From NCBI GenBank assembly GCA_021785405.1, contig JAJYFF010000024.1:1-40967 (forward strand): 40,967 nt of DNA, in the 5' to 3' direction. Below the pieces are notes generated by a model, which was not told where the DNA came from, did not search any database, and saw nothing but the letters and a program-made list of their open reading frames with translations. Position numbers and translations under genes: made by a program. Each line of letters starts with the position of its first letter. Positions within the stretch are counted from its first letter, which is position 1. Positions 7,261 to 17,253 of the stretch are shown piece after piece. The stretch comes from Pseudomonadota bacterium. GTDB lineage: Bacteria > Pseudomonadota > Gammaproteobacteria > Steroidobacterales > Steroidobacteraceae.

Positions 7261-7551
7261 CTAGCCGCGCATCAAGAACCACAGCCCGCCGGCACCGACC
7301 GCCACGGCGGTCGCGAGGTGCGCGAGCCCTCGCCACGGGCGCGCCCGCAACTGACCGATGAAACTCAGCGACGCCAGCACGGTCATTGAGAGCAACACGG
7401 CGATCGCGCCCGGGCGGTGCGGAATCTCGCCGGCGAGCCTCGGGTCGGAGTGCGCGACCACCACCCAGATCAGCGCGAGTCCCGCGAGCGTGAAAGTCGC
7501 CGATATGCAGGTGCCGAGGAGGATGCCGAACAACACCGTGAGCGGACGCAT
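7261..7551 (-). CDS. Small membrane protein of unknown function
   Basis: A protein of 96 aa with three predicted membrane helices: about residues 4-29 (LTVLFGILLG onwards), 45-65 (AIAVLLSMTVLASLSFIG) and 75-93 (LATAVAVGAGGLWFL). ATG 7551 is preferred because the hydrophobic N-terminus (MRPLTVLFGILLG) follows at once; an in-frame ATG 45 nt upstream would add an unconserved polar leader running into the divergent prc promoter. It lies 13 nt before the M28-like lipoprotein gene and the two probably form an operon. I recall similar unnamed proteins in Xanthomonadales-type genomes, but no function is known to me. Confidence 0.7.
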   Translation of the reverse strand: MRPLTVLFGILLGTCISATFTLAGLALIWVVVAHSDPRLAGEIPHRPGAIAVLLSMTVLASLSFIGQLRARPWRGLAHLATAVAVGAGGLWFLMRG

Positions 7552-7658
7552 ACTGCGGATCTCATATACAATCGCCGATGCCCGATCGAGCGCCAAATGG
7601 CCGATCGGAGCCCAAGCTTACCCGTAAATTCGGATCAGTTCACAGGAGAACCGACACG

Positions 7659-9878
7659 GTGATCACCCAAGGCCCCGCCGCCGCGCGTTCGCGCTGGAAG
7701 TCCGGATTGATCGCCGCTCTGGGCGCGGTCGCGCTGGCCGCACTCCTCGGCGCGGCGATGACCTCGTCGTCGGCGACGACCGCTCCGAGGTCGACGACGC
7801 CGGCCGAAGCCGTGCCGTCGAAGCCGGTGCGCCTCGAGCCCACGGCCCGCGAGGGATACACCGCGCAGCGCGTCGCCGACATCATCGCCCGGGAGCACTA
7901 TCGGCGCGAGCCGCTCGACGATCAACTGTCGAGCATGATCCTCGATCGGTACCTGAACGCGCTGGACGGCGAACACAGCTACTTCTATGCCAGCGACATC
8001 GCCGACTTCGAGAAGTATCGTTACGCGCTCGACAACGCGATCCGCGACGGCGACATGCAGGCCCCCTTCGCGATCTTCCGTCGCTACCAGAAGCGCGTGC
8101 GCGAGCGCATGGCGTACTCGATCAGCTTGCTCGCGACCGAACCGAGCTTCCAGCAGGCCGAGTCGTACCGGTTCGACCGGACGAAGCGGCCGTGGCCGGT
8201 CGACCACCAGGAGATGGACGAACTGTGGCGCAAACGCGTGAAGAACGACGAACTGTCGTTGCTGCTCGCGGGCAAGGCCTGGCCCGGCATCGTCGCGACG
8301 CTCCGCAACCGCTATCAGAACGTCATACGCCGGATCGGTCAGAGTGAGCCGCAGGACGTGTTCGAGGCGTTCATGAACGCCTACACGCTGTCGCTGGATC
8401 CGCACTCGAATTATTTCTCGCCGCGCGACTCCCAGGAATACAACATCCAGATGAGCCTCAGCTACGAGGGGATCGGCGCCTCCTTGCAGATGAAGGACGA
8501 TTACGTGACGGTGGTCAACGTGATCCCCGGAGGTCCCGCCGCGATCAGCGGTGCGCTCGCGCCCAACGACCGGATCACCGCGATCGGCGAAGGCGCGCAC
8601 GGCGAAATGGTCGACGTGATCGGCTGGCGACTCGACGACGTCGTCCAGAAGATCCGCGGCCCCGGCGGCACGAAGGTACGGCTGCAGATCCTCCCGGCGG
8701 GCGCCGCGCCCGGCACGCCGCAGAAGACGATCACCCTGGTCCGCAACCGCATATCGCTGACCGCGCAAGCCGCACACGCGAAGATGCGCACCGTGATGCG
8801 CAACGGCCACCCGATCAAGGTCGGGATCATCCACGTCCCGAGCTTCTATCAGGATTACGACGCGAACCGCGCCGGCGTGAAGGACTATCGAAGCACGACG
8901 CGGGACGTGAAGCGCCTGATCGAGCGCCTGCGCAAGGAAGGGATGCAGGTGTTGGTGATGGACTTGCGCGGCAACGGCGGCGGCTACCTGCCGGAGGCCG
9001 AGTCGATGGTCGGCTTGTTCATCCGCCGCGGACCGGTCGTCCAGTTGCGCGACACCACCGGTCACGTCGAGGTCGACGACGACCCGGATCCGGGGATCTT
9101 CTACAGCGGCCCGATGATCGTGCTCGTCGACCGGCTGAGCGCATCCGCCTCGGAGATCTTCGCCGGTGCGCTGCAGGACTACGGCCGCGCGGTCATCGTC
9201 GGGCAGCAGACCTACGGCAAGGGCACGGTGCAGAACGCGCATCCGCTCAGCTACTCGATCTTCGGCAGGAAGCCGGACCTCGGCCAGCTCAACGTCACGA
9301 TCGGCAAGTTCTACCGCGTGACCGGCGGCAGCACCCAGGACCGCGGCGTCACGCCGGACATCCCGTTGCCCTCGCTGATCGACGTGCACGAGGTCGGAGA
9401 GAATACCCACGACCGCGCGCTGCCGTGGGATCACATCCAGCCCGCGCCCGACTTCGTCCCCGAAGGCAACTTGAAGCCGTGGATCGCGCAACTGATCCAG
9501 CTGCACGACGCGCGCACCGCGCACAGCCCGGACTTCCACTACCTGGAGGCGGACATCGCCGCAATCGACGCGATGCGCGCGGAGAAGAGCCTCTCGCTGT
9601 CGCTGAAGACGCGGCAAGCCGAGCAGAAGAGCGAGGACCAGGCCGAACTCGCGCGCGAGAACGCGTGGCGCGTCGCGCACGGCAAGAAGCCCTACACGTC
9701 GGTGTCGCAGATCAAGAAGGACGAGTCGGCCGAGATCATCCTCGACGAGGCGACCCAGATCGCGGCCGACGAGGCGACGCTCGCCGCCCAAGCCGCCACC
9801 GTCCCGCCGCTGCCGCCCCACCGCGCGCCGCCGCGACCGGCCGCGAGCGCCGCCCCTCAGCGCAGCAGGACCGAATAG
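7659..9878 (+). CDS. prc: Carboxy-terminal processing (tail-specific) protease Prc, family S41
   Basis: A protein of 739 aa. A signal segment (residues about 15-37) leads to an N-terminal helical domain, a PDZ domain (about 265-360, with GIGASLQ), the S41 protease core (about 385-570) and a charged C-terminal helical domain. The Ser-Lys dyad is visible: S496 in DRLSASASEIF and K521 in YGKGTVQ, with D507 in QDYGRA, the same spacing as in E. coli Prc. It trims or degrades periplasmic proteins, including peptidoglycan enzymes, from their C-termini. I chose GTG 7659 because AGGAG stands 9 nt upstream and the signal peptide then starts correctly; ATG 7578 would add 27 polar residues. Convergent with the next gene, overlapping by 22 nt. 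Confidence 0.95.
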   Translation: MITQGPAAARSRWKSGLIAALGAVALAALLGAAMTSSSATTAPRSTTPAEAVPSKPVRLEPTAREGYTAQRVADIIAREHYRREPLDDQLSSMILDRYLNALDGEHSYFYASDIADFEKYRYALDNAIRDGDMQAPFAIFRRYQKRVRERMAYSISLLATEPSFQQAESYRFDRTKRPWPVDHQEMDELWRKRVKNDELSLLLAGKAWPGIVATLRNRYQNVIRRIGQSEPQDVFEAFMNAYTLSLDPHSNYFSPRDSQEYNIQMSLSYEGIGASLQMKDDYVTVVNVIPGGPAAISGALAPNDRITAIGEGAHGEMVDVIGWRLDDVVQKIRGPGGTKVRLQILPAGAAPGTPQKTITLVRNRISLTAQAAHAKMRTVMRNGHPIKVGIIHVPSFYQDYDANRAGVKDYRSTTRDVKRLIERLRKEGMQVLVMDLRGNGGGYLPEAESMVGLFIRRGPVVQLRDTTGHVEVDDDPDPGIFYSGPMIVLVDRLSASASEIFAGALQDYGRAVIVGQQTYGKGTVQNAHPLSYSIFGRKPDLGQLNVTIGKFYRVTGGSTQDRGVTPDIPLPSLIDVHEVGENTHDRALPWDHIQPAPDFVPEGNLKPWIAQLIQLHDARTAHSPDFHYLEADIAAIDAMRAEKSLSLSLKTRQAEQKSEDQAELARENAWRVAHGKKPYTSVSQIKKDESAEIILDEATQIAADEATLAAQAATVPPLPPHRAPPRPAASAAPQRSRTE

Positions 9879-10882
9879 ACGTCCCAGTAATCCTCGGCGA
9901 GTACGTTCCATCCCGGCGGGGCGGGCCGCCCCGCCCCGCCGTTCGCGGTCAGCGAATCGGCGGTCGGCACCGTGTCGGCGGGATTGCGGTAGTCACAGAC
10001 GCCGCGCAGGCGCTCGAGCCGCAACTTCACCGACGCGTTGACTTGCTTCGGCGCGGTGACGGCGGCGATCGCCTTCTGGATCCGCTGCATGTAGCCCTCG
10101 CAGTCGGTACGCGCTCCGAACGACATCTCGTGGACGCGGCGCGCGACCGCTTCCTTCGCCTTGGCCGCGACGCCATACGCGTCCACTTCCTCGCACAGCA
10201 GCTCGGCGTACGCGATCACCGCGAGGTTGATCGTCCGTCGCGCCGCGAGCGAGATGCCGGGAAACGGCTCCGCGGGTTCGTCGACGATGCCCTCGCGCGC
10301 CGCGAGCGCATCCCGCACGGCGCCGTCGGCGGCGGACACCTCGGCCCGGAGGGCGTGGAGCCCGCGCTGCAGCTCACGGCGCCGGAAATAGTGCCAGAAC
10401 GCGCCGAGCCGAGCCTGCTCGGCCTCGACGCTCGAGAGCCGCCCCCGACTCTCGTCGGCCGCCGCACGCGCCTCGCGCACGCGCTCGTCCGCGGCCGCGA
10501 GCCGCCGTGCCCGCTCCTCCGCGCACTGCTCGCGGAACATCGCGCTCTCGCGCTCCTCTTGACGCCGCGACAGGTCCGCGGCGAATCCGGTCAAGCGCTG
10601 GTTGCAGGTCTTCCACAAGGATCGCAGCTGGAAGAACACGAGCGCGGAGTAGCCGGTGCGCGGATCGGCGAGCAACTCCCCGAGCGCGTCGAACTGCTCC
10701 TGCACGCGCGCGGTCGAACCCTCCTGCTGCTTCAGGCGGTCGCGCATCAAATGAAATTCGTCCTGCAGGTCGGCGTACGCTTTCTTCAAGCCGGCCCGGT
10801 TCTGGAAGAGCTGCATCAGCCGCTCTTCCTCGGAACCGACCGCGCTGCGCTCGGCCCTGAAGAAATTCCAGTTCTCGATCAT
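9857..10882 (-). CDS. Conserved-looking coiled-coil protein of unknown function
   Basis: A protein of 341 aa that I cannot assign to a family. The N-terminus (MIENWNFFRAER) leads into long charged helices likely to form coiled coils (about residues 15-75 and 110-200; repeated Glu, Arg, Ala and Gln), with a more hydrophobic block near 80-105 (SALVFFQLRSLWKTC), a predicted helical domain at about 230-310 and a C-terminus ending EDYWDVYSVLLR. There is no signal peptide and no membrane span, so it is probably cytoplasmic. ATG 10882 is preferred over upstream in-frame starts, which would add an Arg/Ala-rich leader. It follows the DUF1249 gene by 56 nt in the same direction, suggesting an operon. 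Confidence 0.7.
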   Translation of the reverse strand: MIENWNFFRAERSAVGSEEERLMQLFQNRAGLKKAYADLQDEFHLMRDRLKQQEGSTARVQEQFDALGELLADPRTGYSALVFFQLRSLWKTCNQRLTGFAADLSRRQEERESAMFREQCAEERARRLAAADERVREARAAADESRGRLSSVEAEQARLGAFWHYFRRRELQRGLHALRAEVSAADGAVRDALAAREGIVDEPAEPFPGISLAARRTINLAVIAYAELLCEEVDAYGVAAKAKEAVARRVHEMSFGARTDCEGYMQRIQKAIAAVTAPKQVNASVKLRLERLRGVCDYRNPADTVPTADSLTANGGAGRPAPPGWNVLAEDYWDVYSVLLR

Positions 10883-10938
10883 CCACAGCCCCGCTCGGCG
10901 CGCCGTCGCCGGGGGCCTCGCCCCCTCGCGAGCGGCTC

Positions 10939-11385
10939 CTAGAAGCGATGTCCCCGTTCGGCGCAGTACTCGAGCCACTTGTTTAACATCATGTTGCGGG
11001 CCCAGCGTAGATCCAGTTCACGCTTGAGGTTCGCGTTCAGACGGGCGATCTCCGGATGGCGTGCGGCGCCGCGCACGCTGCGGGCCTCCGCGAGTCGCGC
11101 GTCGTGATAGACGCAGACCTCGAGATCCGGATCCAGCACCGTGACGCCGTCGACCTCGAACCGGTAGGTGAGACGGAAACGGCGGGTGTAGGGACCGGAG
11201 TCGATCGGCAGGTACAGCAGATCGCAGTCCGAGACGATGCGCGAGACGGCGGGCGCACCCGCGGATCGCAGGTCGTTCAGGATCCAGCCGAGGCGCAGGT
11301 AGTTGCTCTCGTAAAGCGTCATCAGTCCGACGAAGCTGCCGCGCGTCGCGCGCCACGTCGTCGTGCATTGTTGATCCGCGATCAT
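10939..11385 (-). CDS. DUF1249 (YqiB-like) protein
   Basis: A protein of 148 aa matching the YqiB/DUF1249 group, whose E. coli member has 140 aa and lies in another operon. Recognisable segments are LMTLYESNYLRLGWIL near residue 20, a central beta region (YTRRFRLTYRFEVDG), the motif VCVYHDARLAEA, and the C-terminal end KRELDLRWARNMMLNKWLEYCAERGHRF, which parallels the E. coli NQFLADWLRYCL ending. The biochemical function of the family is not known to me. The start at ATG 11385 is supported by the -10 box placed directly before it. Confidence 0.85.
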   Translation of the reverse strand: MIADQQCTTTWRATRGSFVGLMTLYESNYLRLGWILNDLRSAGAPAVSRIVSDCDLLYLPIDSGPYTRRFRLTYRFEVDGVTVLDPDLEVCVYHDARLAEARSVRGAARHPEIARLNANLKRELDLRWARNMMLNKWLEYCAERGHRF

Positions 11386-11391
11386 GTCCGG

Positions 11392-11397
11392 ACTATA
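11392..11397 (-). promoter_or_regulatory. -10 box exactly 6 nt before the DUF1249 start codon
   Basis: On the minus strand TATAGT ends six nucleotides before ATG 11385, so transcription should begin at the start codon and the mRNA would be leaderless. No Shine-Dalgarno sequence can fit. Confidence 0.45.
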
Positions 11398-11446
11398 CCA
11401 TGCGTCGCGCATTCCTCCGGCGCGCGGGCGAACGTTCTCGCGCGGC

Positions 11447-12271
11447 TCACGGCCGCAGACGCCGCTCGACGCCCATGCGATCGAGTATGCGGCTCGACAT
11501 TTCCTCGATCGAGCATTCGGTCGAGTCGATCACCGGGATGCCGTAGCGCTCGAACAGCGCCTCGGCGGTGCGCAGTTCGAACGCGACTTGAGCGGCCGAG
11601 GCGTAACGGCTGTCGGGTCGGCGTTCGTTGCGGATCTGTTGCAGCCGCTCCGGCTTGATCGTCAGGCCGAACAGTCTCGACTGGTACGGCTCCACCGCGC
11701 GCGGGAGCTTGCGCGATTCGAGATCCTCCTCGGTGAGCGGATAGTTCGCGGCGAACACCCCGTACTGCATCGCCAGGTACAGGCACGTCGGCGTCTTTCC
11801 CGAGCGGGACACGCCGATCAGGATCACGTCGGCCCGTGCATAGCCGCCGATCGCCGACCCGTCGTCGCTCGCCATCGCGTAATTCGTCGCGTCGATGCGC
11901 TGCGCGTACGCGTGACCGTCGGCCATCCGGTGCGCGCGGCCCACCGCGTGGCTCGATTGAGTGCACAGTTCTCCCTCCAGCGGCGCGAGGAACGGATCGA
12001 AGAAATCGAGGAACAATCCGCTGCTGCCGCGGACCACGTTGCGCACGTCCTCCTGCACGAGCGTGCTGAAGACGATCGGCCGGACGCCTTCCTGCGCGGC
12101 GACCAGATCGATCTTGCGCACCGCCTCCCGCGCCTTGTCAACGGTTGAGATAAATGGCACAGTAATCTGGCTGAATTCGATGCCGTCGAACTGCGTCATC
12201 AGACTGTGACCCATCGTCTCCGCGGTCACTCCCGTCTGATCGGATACGAAGAACACGGTTCGCTTGTTCAA
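11447..12271 (-). CDS. ppsR: PEP synthase regulatory protein (bifunctional kinase/pyrophosphorylase)
   Basis: A protein of 274 aa that inactivates PEP synthase by ADP-dependent phosphorylation of a threonine next to its catalytic histidine, and reactivates it by phosphate-dependent dephosphorylation. Family markers: N-terminal [21 protein letters not shown], the P-loop GVSRSGKT at 153-160 followed by [11 protein letters not shown], and [16 protein letters not shown]. The frame has no suitable ATG; TTG 12271 fits the family N-terminus and has a strong GGGAGG 6 nt upstream. The rare start may keep expression low. It is divergent from its target gene ppsA. Confidence 0.95.
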   Translation of the reverse strand: MNKRTVFFVSDQTGVTAETMGHSLMTQFDGIEFSQITVPFISTVDKAREAVRKIDLVAAQEGVRPIVFSTLVQEDVRNVVRGSSGLFLDFFDPFLAPLEGELCTQSSHAVGRAHRMADGHAYAQRIDATNYAMASDDGSAIGGYARADVILIGVSRSGKTPTCLYLAMQYGVFAANYPLTEEDLESRKLPRAVEPYQSRLFGLTIKPERLQQIRNERRPDSRYASAAQVAFELRTAEALFERYGIPVIDSTECSIEEMSSRILDRMGVERRLRP

Positions 12272-12356
12272 GAGTGCCCTCCCGGTGGCGGCGCCGGCCG
12301 CGGCGCGTGTACCGCAGAGTGTTTCACCAACGTCAACGTCGGACAAGCAGCCCCAC

Positions 12357-14717
12357 ATGAAACCCTACATCGTCCCGTTCGCTCGACTGAAGCGCGGCGA
12401 CATCGAACTCGTCGGCGGCAAGAACGCGTCGATCGGCGAAATGATCAGCGAACTCGCGGGGCTCGGCGTCTCCGTTCCGGGCGGGTTCGCGACGACCGCG
12501 CACGCCTACCGGGACTTCCTCGCGCAGGACGGGCTCGACGCCCGCATTCGCGACGCGCTCGCGGCGCTCGACGTCGACGACATCGCCACGCTCGCCGAGG
12601 TCGGCGCGCGGATCCGCGGCTGGATGCTCGCGACGCCGTTTCCGGCGCGGCTGCAGGAGGAGTTGCTCGCGTCGTGGCGGGCGATGGGACAAGGACCGGA
12701 ATTCGCGGTCGCGGTGCGCTCCTCGGCGACCGCGGAAGACCTGCCGGAGGCTTCGTTCGCGGGCCAGCAGGAGACGTTCCTGAACGTCCGCGGCGAGAGC
12801 CACCTTCTGCGTTGCGTGCACGAGGTCTATGCCTCCCTGTTCAACGACCGCGCGATCGCGTACCGGGTCCACAACGGCTTCGACCACGCGGCGGTCGCGC
12901 TGTCCGTCGGCGTCCAGCACATGGTCCGCAGCGACCTCGGCTGCGCCGGCGTGATGTTCACGCTCGACACGGACTCCGGATTCCGCGACGTGGTGTTCAT
13001 CACCGCCGCCTACGGCCTCGGTGAAACGGTCGTGCAAGGGGCGGTGAACCCCGACGAGTACTACGTGTACAAGCCGGCGCTGCGCGCGGGCAAGCGCGCG
13101 ATAGTCCGGCGCAACCTCGGCGGCAAGGCGATCAAGATGGTCTACGCGGACGCGGGCTCCGCCGAACGCGTGCGCACCGTCGAGGTCGACAGCGCCGACC
13201 GGGAGCGTTTCTCGCTCACCGATGCGGACGTGCTCGAACTCGCGCGCCAGGCCTTGATCATCGAGGAGCACTACCGCGCGCCGATGGACATCGAATGGGG
13301 CAAGGACGGAGCGACCGGCAAGATCGTCATCCTGCAGGCGCGGCCGGAGACCGTTCAGAGCCGCGTCGGGCGCAGCGTGCAGCGCTACACGCTGAAGGGT
13401 CGCTCGACGGTGCTCGCGAGCGGCCGCAGCATCGGCCAGCGCATCGGCGCCGGGCACGCCCGGGTGATCACCAACGTGAAGGACATGGAACGGGTCCGCG
13501 CCGGCGACGTGCTGGTCGCCGACATGACCGATCCGGATTGGGAGCCGGTGATGAAGCGTGCGGCGGCGGTCGTCACCAACCGCGGCGGCCGCACCTGTCA
13601 CGCGGCGATCATCGCGCGCGAACTCGGGATACCTGCGGTCGTCGGCTGCGGCAACGCGACCAAGGTGATCGCCGACGGCCGGGCCGTGACGGTGTCCTGC
13701 GCCGAGGGCGACACCGGCCACGTCTACGACGGGATGCTGGAGTTCGACCAGCGCAACGTCGAGTTCGACTCGCTGCCGGCCCTGCCGGTGCGGATCATGA
13801 TGAACGTCGGCAATCCCGACCGCGCGTTCGACTTCTCGCGCATCCCGAACAAGGGCGTCGGACTCGCGCGCCTGGAGTTCATCATCAATCGCATGATCGG
13901 CGTGCATCCGCGGGCGCTGCTGGAACTCGACAAGCAGAACGCGGAGCTCAAGGAAACGATCCGCAAGCAGATCGCGGGGTACCCGGACGCGATCACCTTC
14001 TACGTCGAGAAGCTCGTCGAGGGCATTGCCCAGATCGCGGCCGCCTTCGCACCGGAACCGGTGATCGTGCGACTCTCCGACTTCAAGTCGAACGAGTACG
14101 CGAACCTGGTGGGCGGAAAGGCCTACGAGCCGCACGAAGAGAACCCGATGCTCGGCTTCCGCGGCGCGTCGCGCTACGTCGACCCGGCGTTTCGTCCCTG
14201 CTTCGAACTCGAGTGCCGTGCGCTGAAGATCGTCCGCGACGAGTTCGGCTTGACCAACGTGCAGGTGATGGTGCCGTTCGTCAGATCGCCGTCCGAGGCC
14301 GCGGCGGTCACGGAGCTCCTCGCGGCGAACGGATTGCGCCGCGGCGAGGACGGGCTGCGGCTGATCATGATGTGCGAGCTGCCGACCAACGCGCTGCTCG
14401 CCGAAAGCTACCTGGAGCACTTCGACGGCATGTCGATCGGCTCCAACGATCTCACGCAGCTCACCCTCGGCCTCGACCGCGACTCCGGCGTCGTCGCCAA
14501 GCTCTTCGACGAGCGCGACGAGGCGGTCAAGGCGCTGATGGCGATGGCGATCCGCGCGTGCAAGGCGCGCGGCAAATACATCGGCATCTGCGGCCAGGGG
14601 CCCTCCGACCATCCGGAGCTTGCGCGCTGGCTCGTCCTGCAGGGCATCGACAGCCTGTCGCTGAACCCGGACAGCGTGATCGACACCGCGCTGTTCCTGT
14701 CGTCGGAGCGCGGTTGA
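12357..14717 (+). CDS. ppsA: Phosphoenolpyruvate synthase
   Basis: A protein of 786 aa (E. coli 792) that converts pyruvate and ATP to PEP, AMP and phosphate, the first step of gluconeogenesis from three-carbon compounds. Domains in order: ATP-grasp nucleotide-binding domain (about 1-350; [30 protein letters not shown]), phosphohistidine domain with catalytic H415 in [13 protein letters not shown], and the PEP/pyruvate TIM barrel (about 480-780; [16 protein letters not shown] near the end). T413, two residues before H415, is the residue expected to be modified by PpsR. ATG 12357 gives the family N-terminus ([20 protein letters not shown]); the ribosome site is weak. Confidence 0.97.
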   Translation: MKPYIVPFARLKRGDIELVGGKNASIGEMISELAGLGVSVPGGFATTAHAYRDFLAQDGLDARIRDALAALDVDDIATLAEVGARIRGWMLATPFPARLQEELLASWRAMGQGPEFAVAVRSSATAEDLPEASFAGQQETFLNVRGESHLLRCVHEVYASLFNDRAIAYRVHNGFDHAAVALSVGVQHMVRSDLGCAGVMFTLDTDSGFRDVVFITAAYGLGETVVQGAVNPDEYYVYKPALRAGKRAIVRRNLGGKAIKMVYADAGSAERVRTVEVDSADRERFSLTDADVLELARQALIIEEHYRAPMDIEWGKDGATGKIVILQARPETVQSRVGRSVQRYTLKGRSTVLASGRSIGQRIGAGHARVITNVKDMERVRAGDVLVADMTDPDWEPVMKRAAAVVTNRGGRTCHAAIIARELGIPAVVGCGNATKVIADGRAVTVSCAEGDTGHVYDGMLEFDQRNVEFDSLPALPVRIMMNVGNPDRAFDFSRIPNKGVGLARLEFIINRMIGVHPRALLELDKQNAELKETIRKQIAGYPDAITFYVEKLVEGIAQIAAAFAPEPVIVRLSDFKSNEYANLVGGKAYEPHEENPMLGFRGASRYVDPAFRPCFELECRALKIVRDEFGLTNVQVMVPFVRSPSEAAAVTELLAANGLRRGEDGLRLIMMCELPTNALLAESYLEHFDGMSIGSNDLTQLTLGLDRDSGVVAKLFDERDEAVKALMAMAIRACKARGKYIGICGQGPSDHPELARWLVLQGIDSLSLNPDSVIDTALFLSSERG

Positions 14718-14726
14718 TCGAGCGCC

Positions 14727-15272
14727 TCAGAGCGGGCGGAGCAGTCGCTCCCGGTAATACTGCAATTCGCGGATCGATTCGCGCACGTCGTCGAGCGCGA
14801 GGTGGGTGGACGGCTTCTGGACGCCCTCGGCGACGCGCGGCGCCCAGCGCAACGCGAGCTCCTTGAGCGTGCTCACGTCGAGGTTTCGGTAGTGGAAGAA
14901 CTTCTCGAGCGTCGGCATGTGGCGCGCGAGAAAGCGCCGGTCCTGGCATATGCTGTTGCCGCACATCGGCGAGCGTCCCCGCTCGACCCAGGCGGCGAGG
15001 AACTCGAGCGTCGCACGCTCCGCGTGCGCCTCGTCGACGCGGCTCGCCCGGACCCGCGCGGTGAGCCCGGAGCCCCCGTGCTGCGTGCGGTTCCAGTCGT
15101 CCATCCGCGCGAGCGTGTCCTCGCTCTGATGGATCGCGAACACCGGCCCCTCGGCGAGAATCACGAGCTGCGAATCGGTCACGATCGTCGCGATCTCGAT
15201 GATCCGGTCGCCGTCGGGATCGAGCCCGGTCATCTCCAGATCGATCCAAATCAAGTTATCGGCGGATGGCAT
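14727..15272 (-). CDS. orn: Oligoribonuclease
   Basis: A protein of 181 aa, same length as E. coli Orn, a 3'-5' exoribonuclease that degrades very short RNAs, including pGpG, to mononucleotides. The DEDDh active site is complete: D11 and E13 in [11 protein letters not shown]111 in CQDRRF, and H157/D162 in HLALDD. The gene is divergent from rsgA, an arrangement common in Gammaproteobacteria, and ends 9 bp from the ppsA stop codon on the other strand. Confidence 0.97.
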   Translation of the reverse strand: MPSADNLIWIDLEMTGLDPDGDRIIEIATIVTDSQLVILAEGPVFAIHQSEDTLARMDDWNRTQHGGSGLTARVRASRVDEAHAERATLEFLAAWVERGRSPMCGNSICQDRRFLARHMPTLEKFFHYRNLDVSTLKELALRWAPRVAEGVQKPSTHLALDDVRESIRELQYYRERLLRPL

Positions 15273-15337
15273 CGATTCCCCTTCCCGGCGCGAACGGCCC
15301 GGCGGCGAATGTTACCAGAGCGCGGATCGGCGCTTCG

Positions 15338-16228
15338 ATGAGCGCGGCCCCGACCGGCGTCGGCATCGTGCTCGCCGCGTACGGCCGCGGCGCCCTCGTG
15401 CTCGCGGACGGCGAGCCCATGCATTGCGCGCTCGCGGGCCGCAAGCTGCGGGTCGTCTGCGGCGACGAGGTCGAATGGCGCCGCGACGCGAATTCGCCAC
15501 CGGCGATTCATTCGATCGCGCCGCGCCGGAACAGCCTCGAGCGGATCGACGCGCGCGGGCGCGCCGAGCCGGTCGCGGCGAACATCGACCGGCTCGCGAT
15601 CGTGGTCGCGCCGCAACCGGCGCCCGATTGGTTCGTCGTCGACCGCTATTGGGCCGCCGCCCTGCAAGCGGCGATCGACGGCTTGCTGATCGTGAACAAG
15701 ACCGATCTCGACGGCGCGGCGATCGCGGACGAAGTCGCGAACTATCGCCGGCTCGGGCTCGCCGTCGCCGTGGCGGGCGGCCATACGGGCGCCGGGATCG
15801 GCGAACTGCGCGTCCGTCTCGAGGCGGGAGCGACCATGCTGGTCGGCCAATCCGGCGTCGGCAAGTCGACGCTGGTGAACGCGCTGGTGCCGGCGGCCGA
15901 CGCGCAGACCGCGGCGCTCACCCGCGATCGGGAGGGCCGTCACACGACGACGACCGCGCGCCGTTACCGCCTCGGCGCGGACGCGGCGCTCGTCGATGCG
16001 CCGGGCGTGCGCGACTTCGCGCCACCGGCGCGGATCATGCGCGCCGCGGAGCGCGGCTTCGTCGAGATCCACGCGCTCGCGACCGAATGCCGGTTCGGCG
16101 ATTGCCAGCACTTGCGCGAGCCGGGATGCGCGATTCGGGCCGCGGTCGACGCCGGGACGATCGCCGCGCGGCGTTACGAGAGCTACCGGCGCTTGCTGCG
16201 GCTGTACGTCGGCTTCGCGAGCCGCTGA
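15338..16228 (+). CDS. rsgA: Ribosome small-subunit biogenesis GTPase RsgA
   Basis: A protein of 296 aa, a circularly permuted GTPase that helps late 30S maturation. An N-terminal OB-fold (about 8-75) is followed by the permuted G domain: NKTD at 120-123 (G4) before the P-loop GQSGVGKS at 170-177 (G1) and DAPG at 220-223 (G3). The C-terminal zinc-binding site is C251, C256, H258 and C264. ATG 15338 matches the usual N-terminal length; an in-frame ATG at 15266 would overlap the start of orn and add 24 residues. It is somewhat shorter than E. coli RsgA, which has a longer N-terminus. Confidence 0.95.
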   Translation: MSAAPTGVGIVLAAYGRGALVLADGEPMHCALAGRKLRVVCGDEVEWRRDANSPPAIHSIAPRRNSLERIDARGRAEPVAANIDRLAIVVAPQPAPDWFVVDRYWAAALQAAIDGLLIVNKTDLDGAAIADEVANYRRLGLAVAVAGGHTGAGIGELRVRLEAGATMLVGQSGVGKSTLVNALVPAADAQTAALTRDREGRHTTTTARRYRLGADAALVDAPGVRDFAPPARIMRAAERGFVEIHALATECRFGDCQHLREPGCAIRAAVDAGTIAARRYESYRRLLRLYVGFASR

Positions 16229-16235
16229 GTGCGCG

Positions 16236-16249
16236 GCGCCGTGCGGCGC
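16236..16249. terminator. Short GC hairpin between rsgA and recR
   Basis: GCGCCG and CGGCGC, separated by two bases, form a small stem just after the rsgA stop and ahead of the convergent recR end. There is no T tract, so a terminator role is tentative. Confidence 0.25.
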
Positions 16250-16271
16250 TCGCGGGAAGTCCCTCCCCCCG

Positions 16272-16871
16272 TCAGGTGATCGCCGTGCGGCCCGCGAGCG
16301 CGTGCGCGAGCGTGCCGCCGTCGACGTATTCCAGTTCGCCGCCGACCGGCACGCCGTGCGCGATGCGCGACGCCTTGATCCCATGGCGCAGGGCGATCTC
16401 GCCGAGATAATGGGCGGTCGCCTCGCCCTCCGCGGTCGGATTCGTCGCGAGGATGACTTCCGCGATCCCACCCGCGGCGACCCGGCGTTCGAACTCGTCG
16501 AGGCCGAGTTCGGCGGGGCCGACGCCGTCGAGCGGCGACAGATGCCCCATCAGCACGAAATAGCGGCCCCGGTAGCCGCCGGACTGTTCGATCGCGACGA
16601 CGTCCGCGGGCGACTCGACGACGCATAGCAGACTCGCGTTACGGCTCTCGGACGCGCAGATCGGGCAGACCGGCTCCTCGCTCAGCATCCGGCAGCGTTC
16701 GCAGTGACCGACGGCGGCGATCGCCTCGGCGAGCGCCAGACCCAGGCGGCGGCCGCCGTCGCGATCCCGCTCGAGCAAGTGGAACGCCATCCGCTGCGCG
16801 GATTTCGGCCCGACCCCGGGCAGGCAGCGCAAGGCGTCGATCAGACGCGCGAGTGCCGGCGTGTATTTCAT
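16272..16871 (-). CDS. recR: Recombination protein RecR
   Basis: A protein of 199 aa of the RecFOR pathway; with RecO and RecF it loads RecA at single-strand gaps. Visible are the N-terminal helix-hairpin-helix ([21 protein letters not shown]), the four-cysteine zinc site (C57, C60, C69, C72), and the TOPRIM domain ([29 protein letters not shown] region, then [14 protein letters not shown]). It is the last gene of the dnaX-ebfC-recR operon, 37 nt after ebfC, a standard gammaproteobacterial order. Confidence 0.97.
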   Translation of the reverse strand: MKYTPALARLIDALRCLPGVGPKSAQRMAFHLLERDRDGGRRLGLALAEAIAAVGHCERCRMLSEEPVCPICASESRNASLLCVVESPADVVAIEQSGGYRGRYFVLMGHLSPLDGVGPAELGLDEFERRVAAGGIAEVILATNPTAEGEATAHYLGEIALRHGIKASRIAHGVPVGGELEYVDGGTLAHALAGRTAIT

Positions 16872-16908
16872 CGGCGCGGAGCGTCGCGGCGCGGCGGGCG
16901 CGCGCGCC

Positions 16909-17235
16909 TCAGAACGGCATCTTCATGCCGGGCGGGAGATTCAGGCCCGACATCAAGCCGGCGTATTTCTCCTCGGTGCGCGCCGCGACCCGCCGGGACG
17001 CGTCGTTGATCGCGGCGACCAGCAGGTCCTCGAGCATGTCCCGATCCTCGCCGAGGAGCTGCGGCTCGATCTTGACCTGCTTCACCTCGTGCCGACCGTT
17101 CATCACGACCTTGACCATGCCCGCGCCGGCCTCGCCGGTCACCTCGAGCGCGGCGAGTTCCTCCTGCGCCTTCTTCATCGTTTCCTGCATCTGCTGCGCT
17201 TGACGCATCAGATTGCCGATTCCACCCTTGATCAT
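16909..17235 (-). CDS. Nucleoid-associated protein, YbaB/EbfC family
   Basis: A protein of 108 aa, a small dimeric DNA-binding protein. The N-terminal helix carries the family pattern ([24 protein letters not shown] split over residues 4-27), followed by the beta strands [18 protein letters not shown] and a C-terminal helix ([14 protein letters not shown]). It sits between dnaX and recR in the normal operon order, 18 nt downstream of the dnaX stop codon. Confidence 0.95.
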   Translation of the reverse strand: MIKGGIGNLMRQAQQMQETMKKAQEELAALEVTGEAGAGMVKVVMNGRHEVKQVKIEPQLLGEDRDMLEDLLVAAINDASRRVAARTEEKYAGLMSGLNLPPGMKMPF

Positions 17236-17253
17236 CGCGCCATCCCCTCGTGT

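Noticed and set aside
7578-7658. ATG 7578 as the prc start, directly after a TACAAT box
   Set aside because: The 27 extra residues are polar and would precede the signal peptide; GTG 7659 has a strong AGGAG. The box is kept only as a possible promoter element.
7635-9911. A 758-codon open frame antisense to prc
   Set aside because: It mirrors the prc gene in a high-GC region, has an Arg/Asp/Val-rich composition without motifs, and prc itself shows all catalytic residues.
12333-14612. A 759-codon open frame antisense to ppsA
   Set aside because: It is a shadow of a well-conserved gene, with low-complexity composition and no ribosome site or domain.
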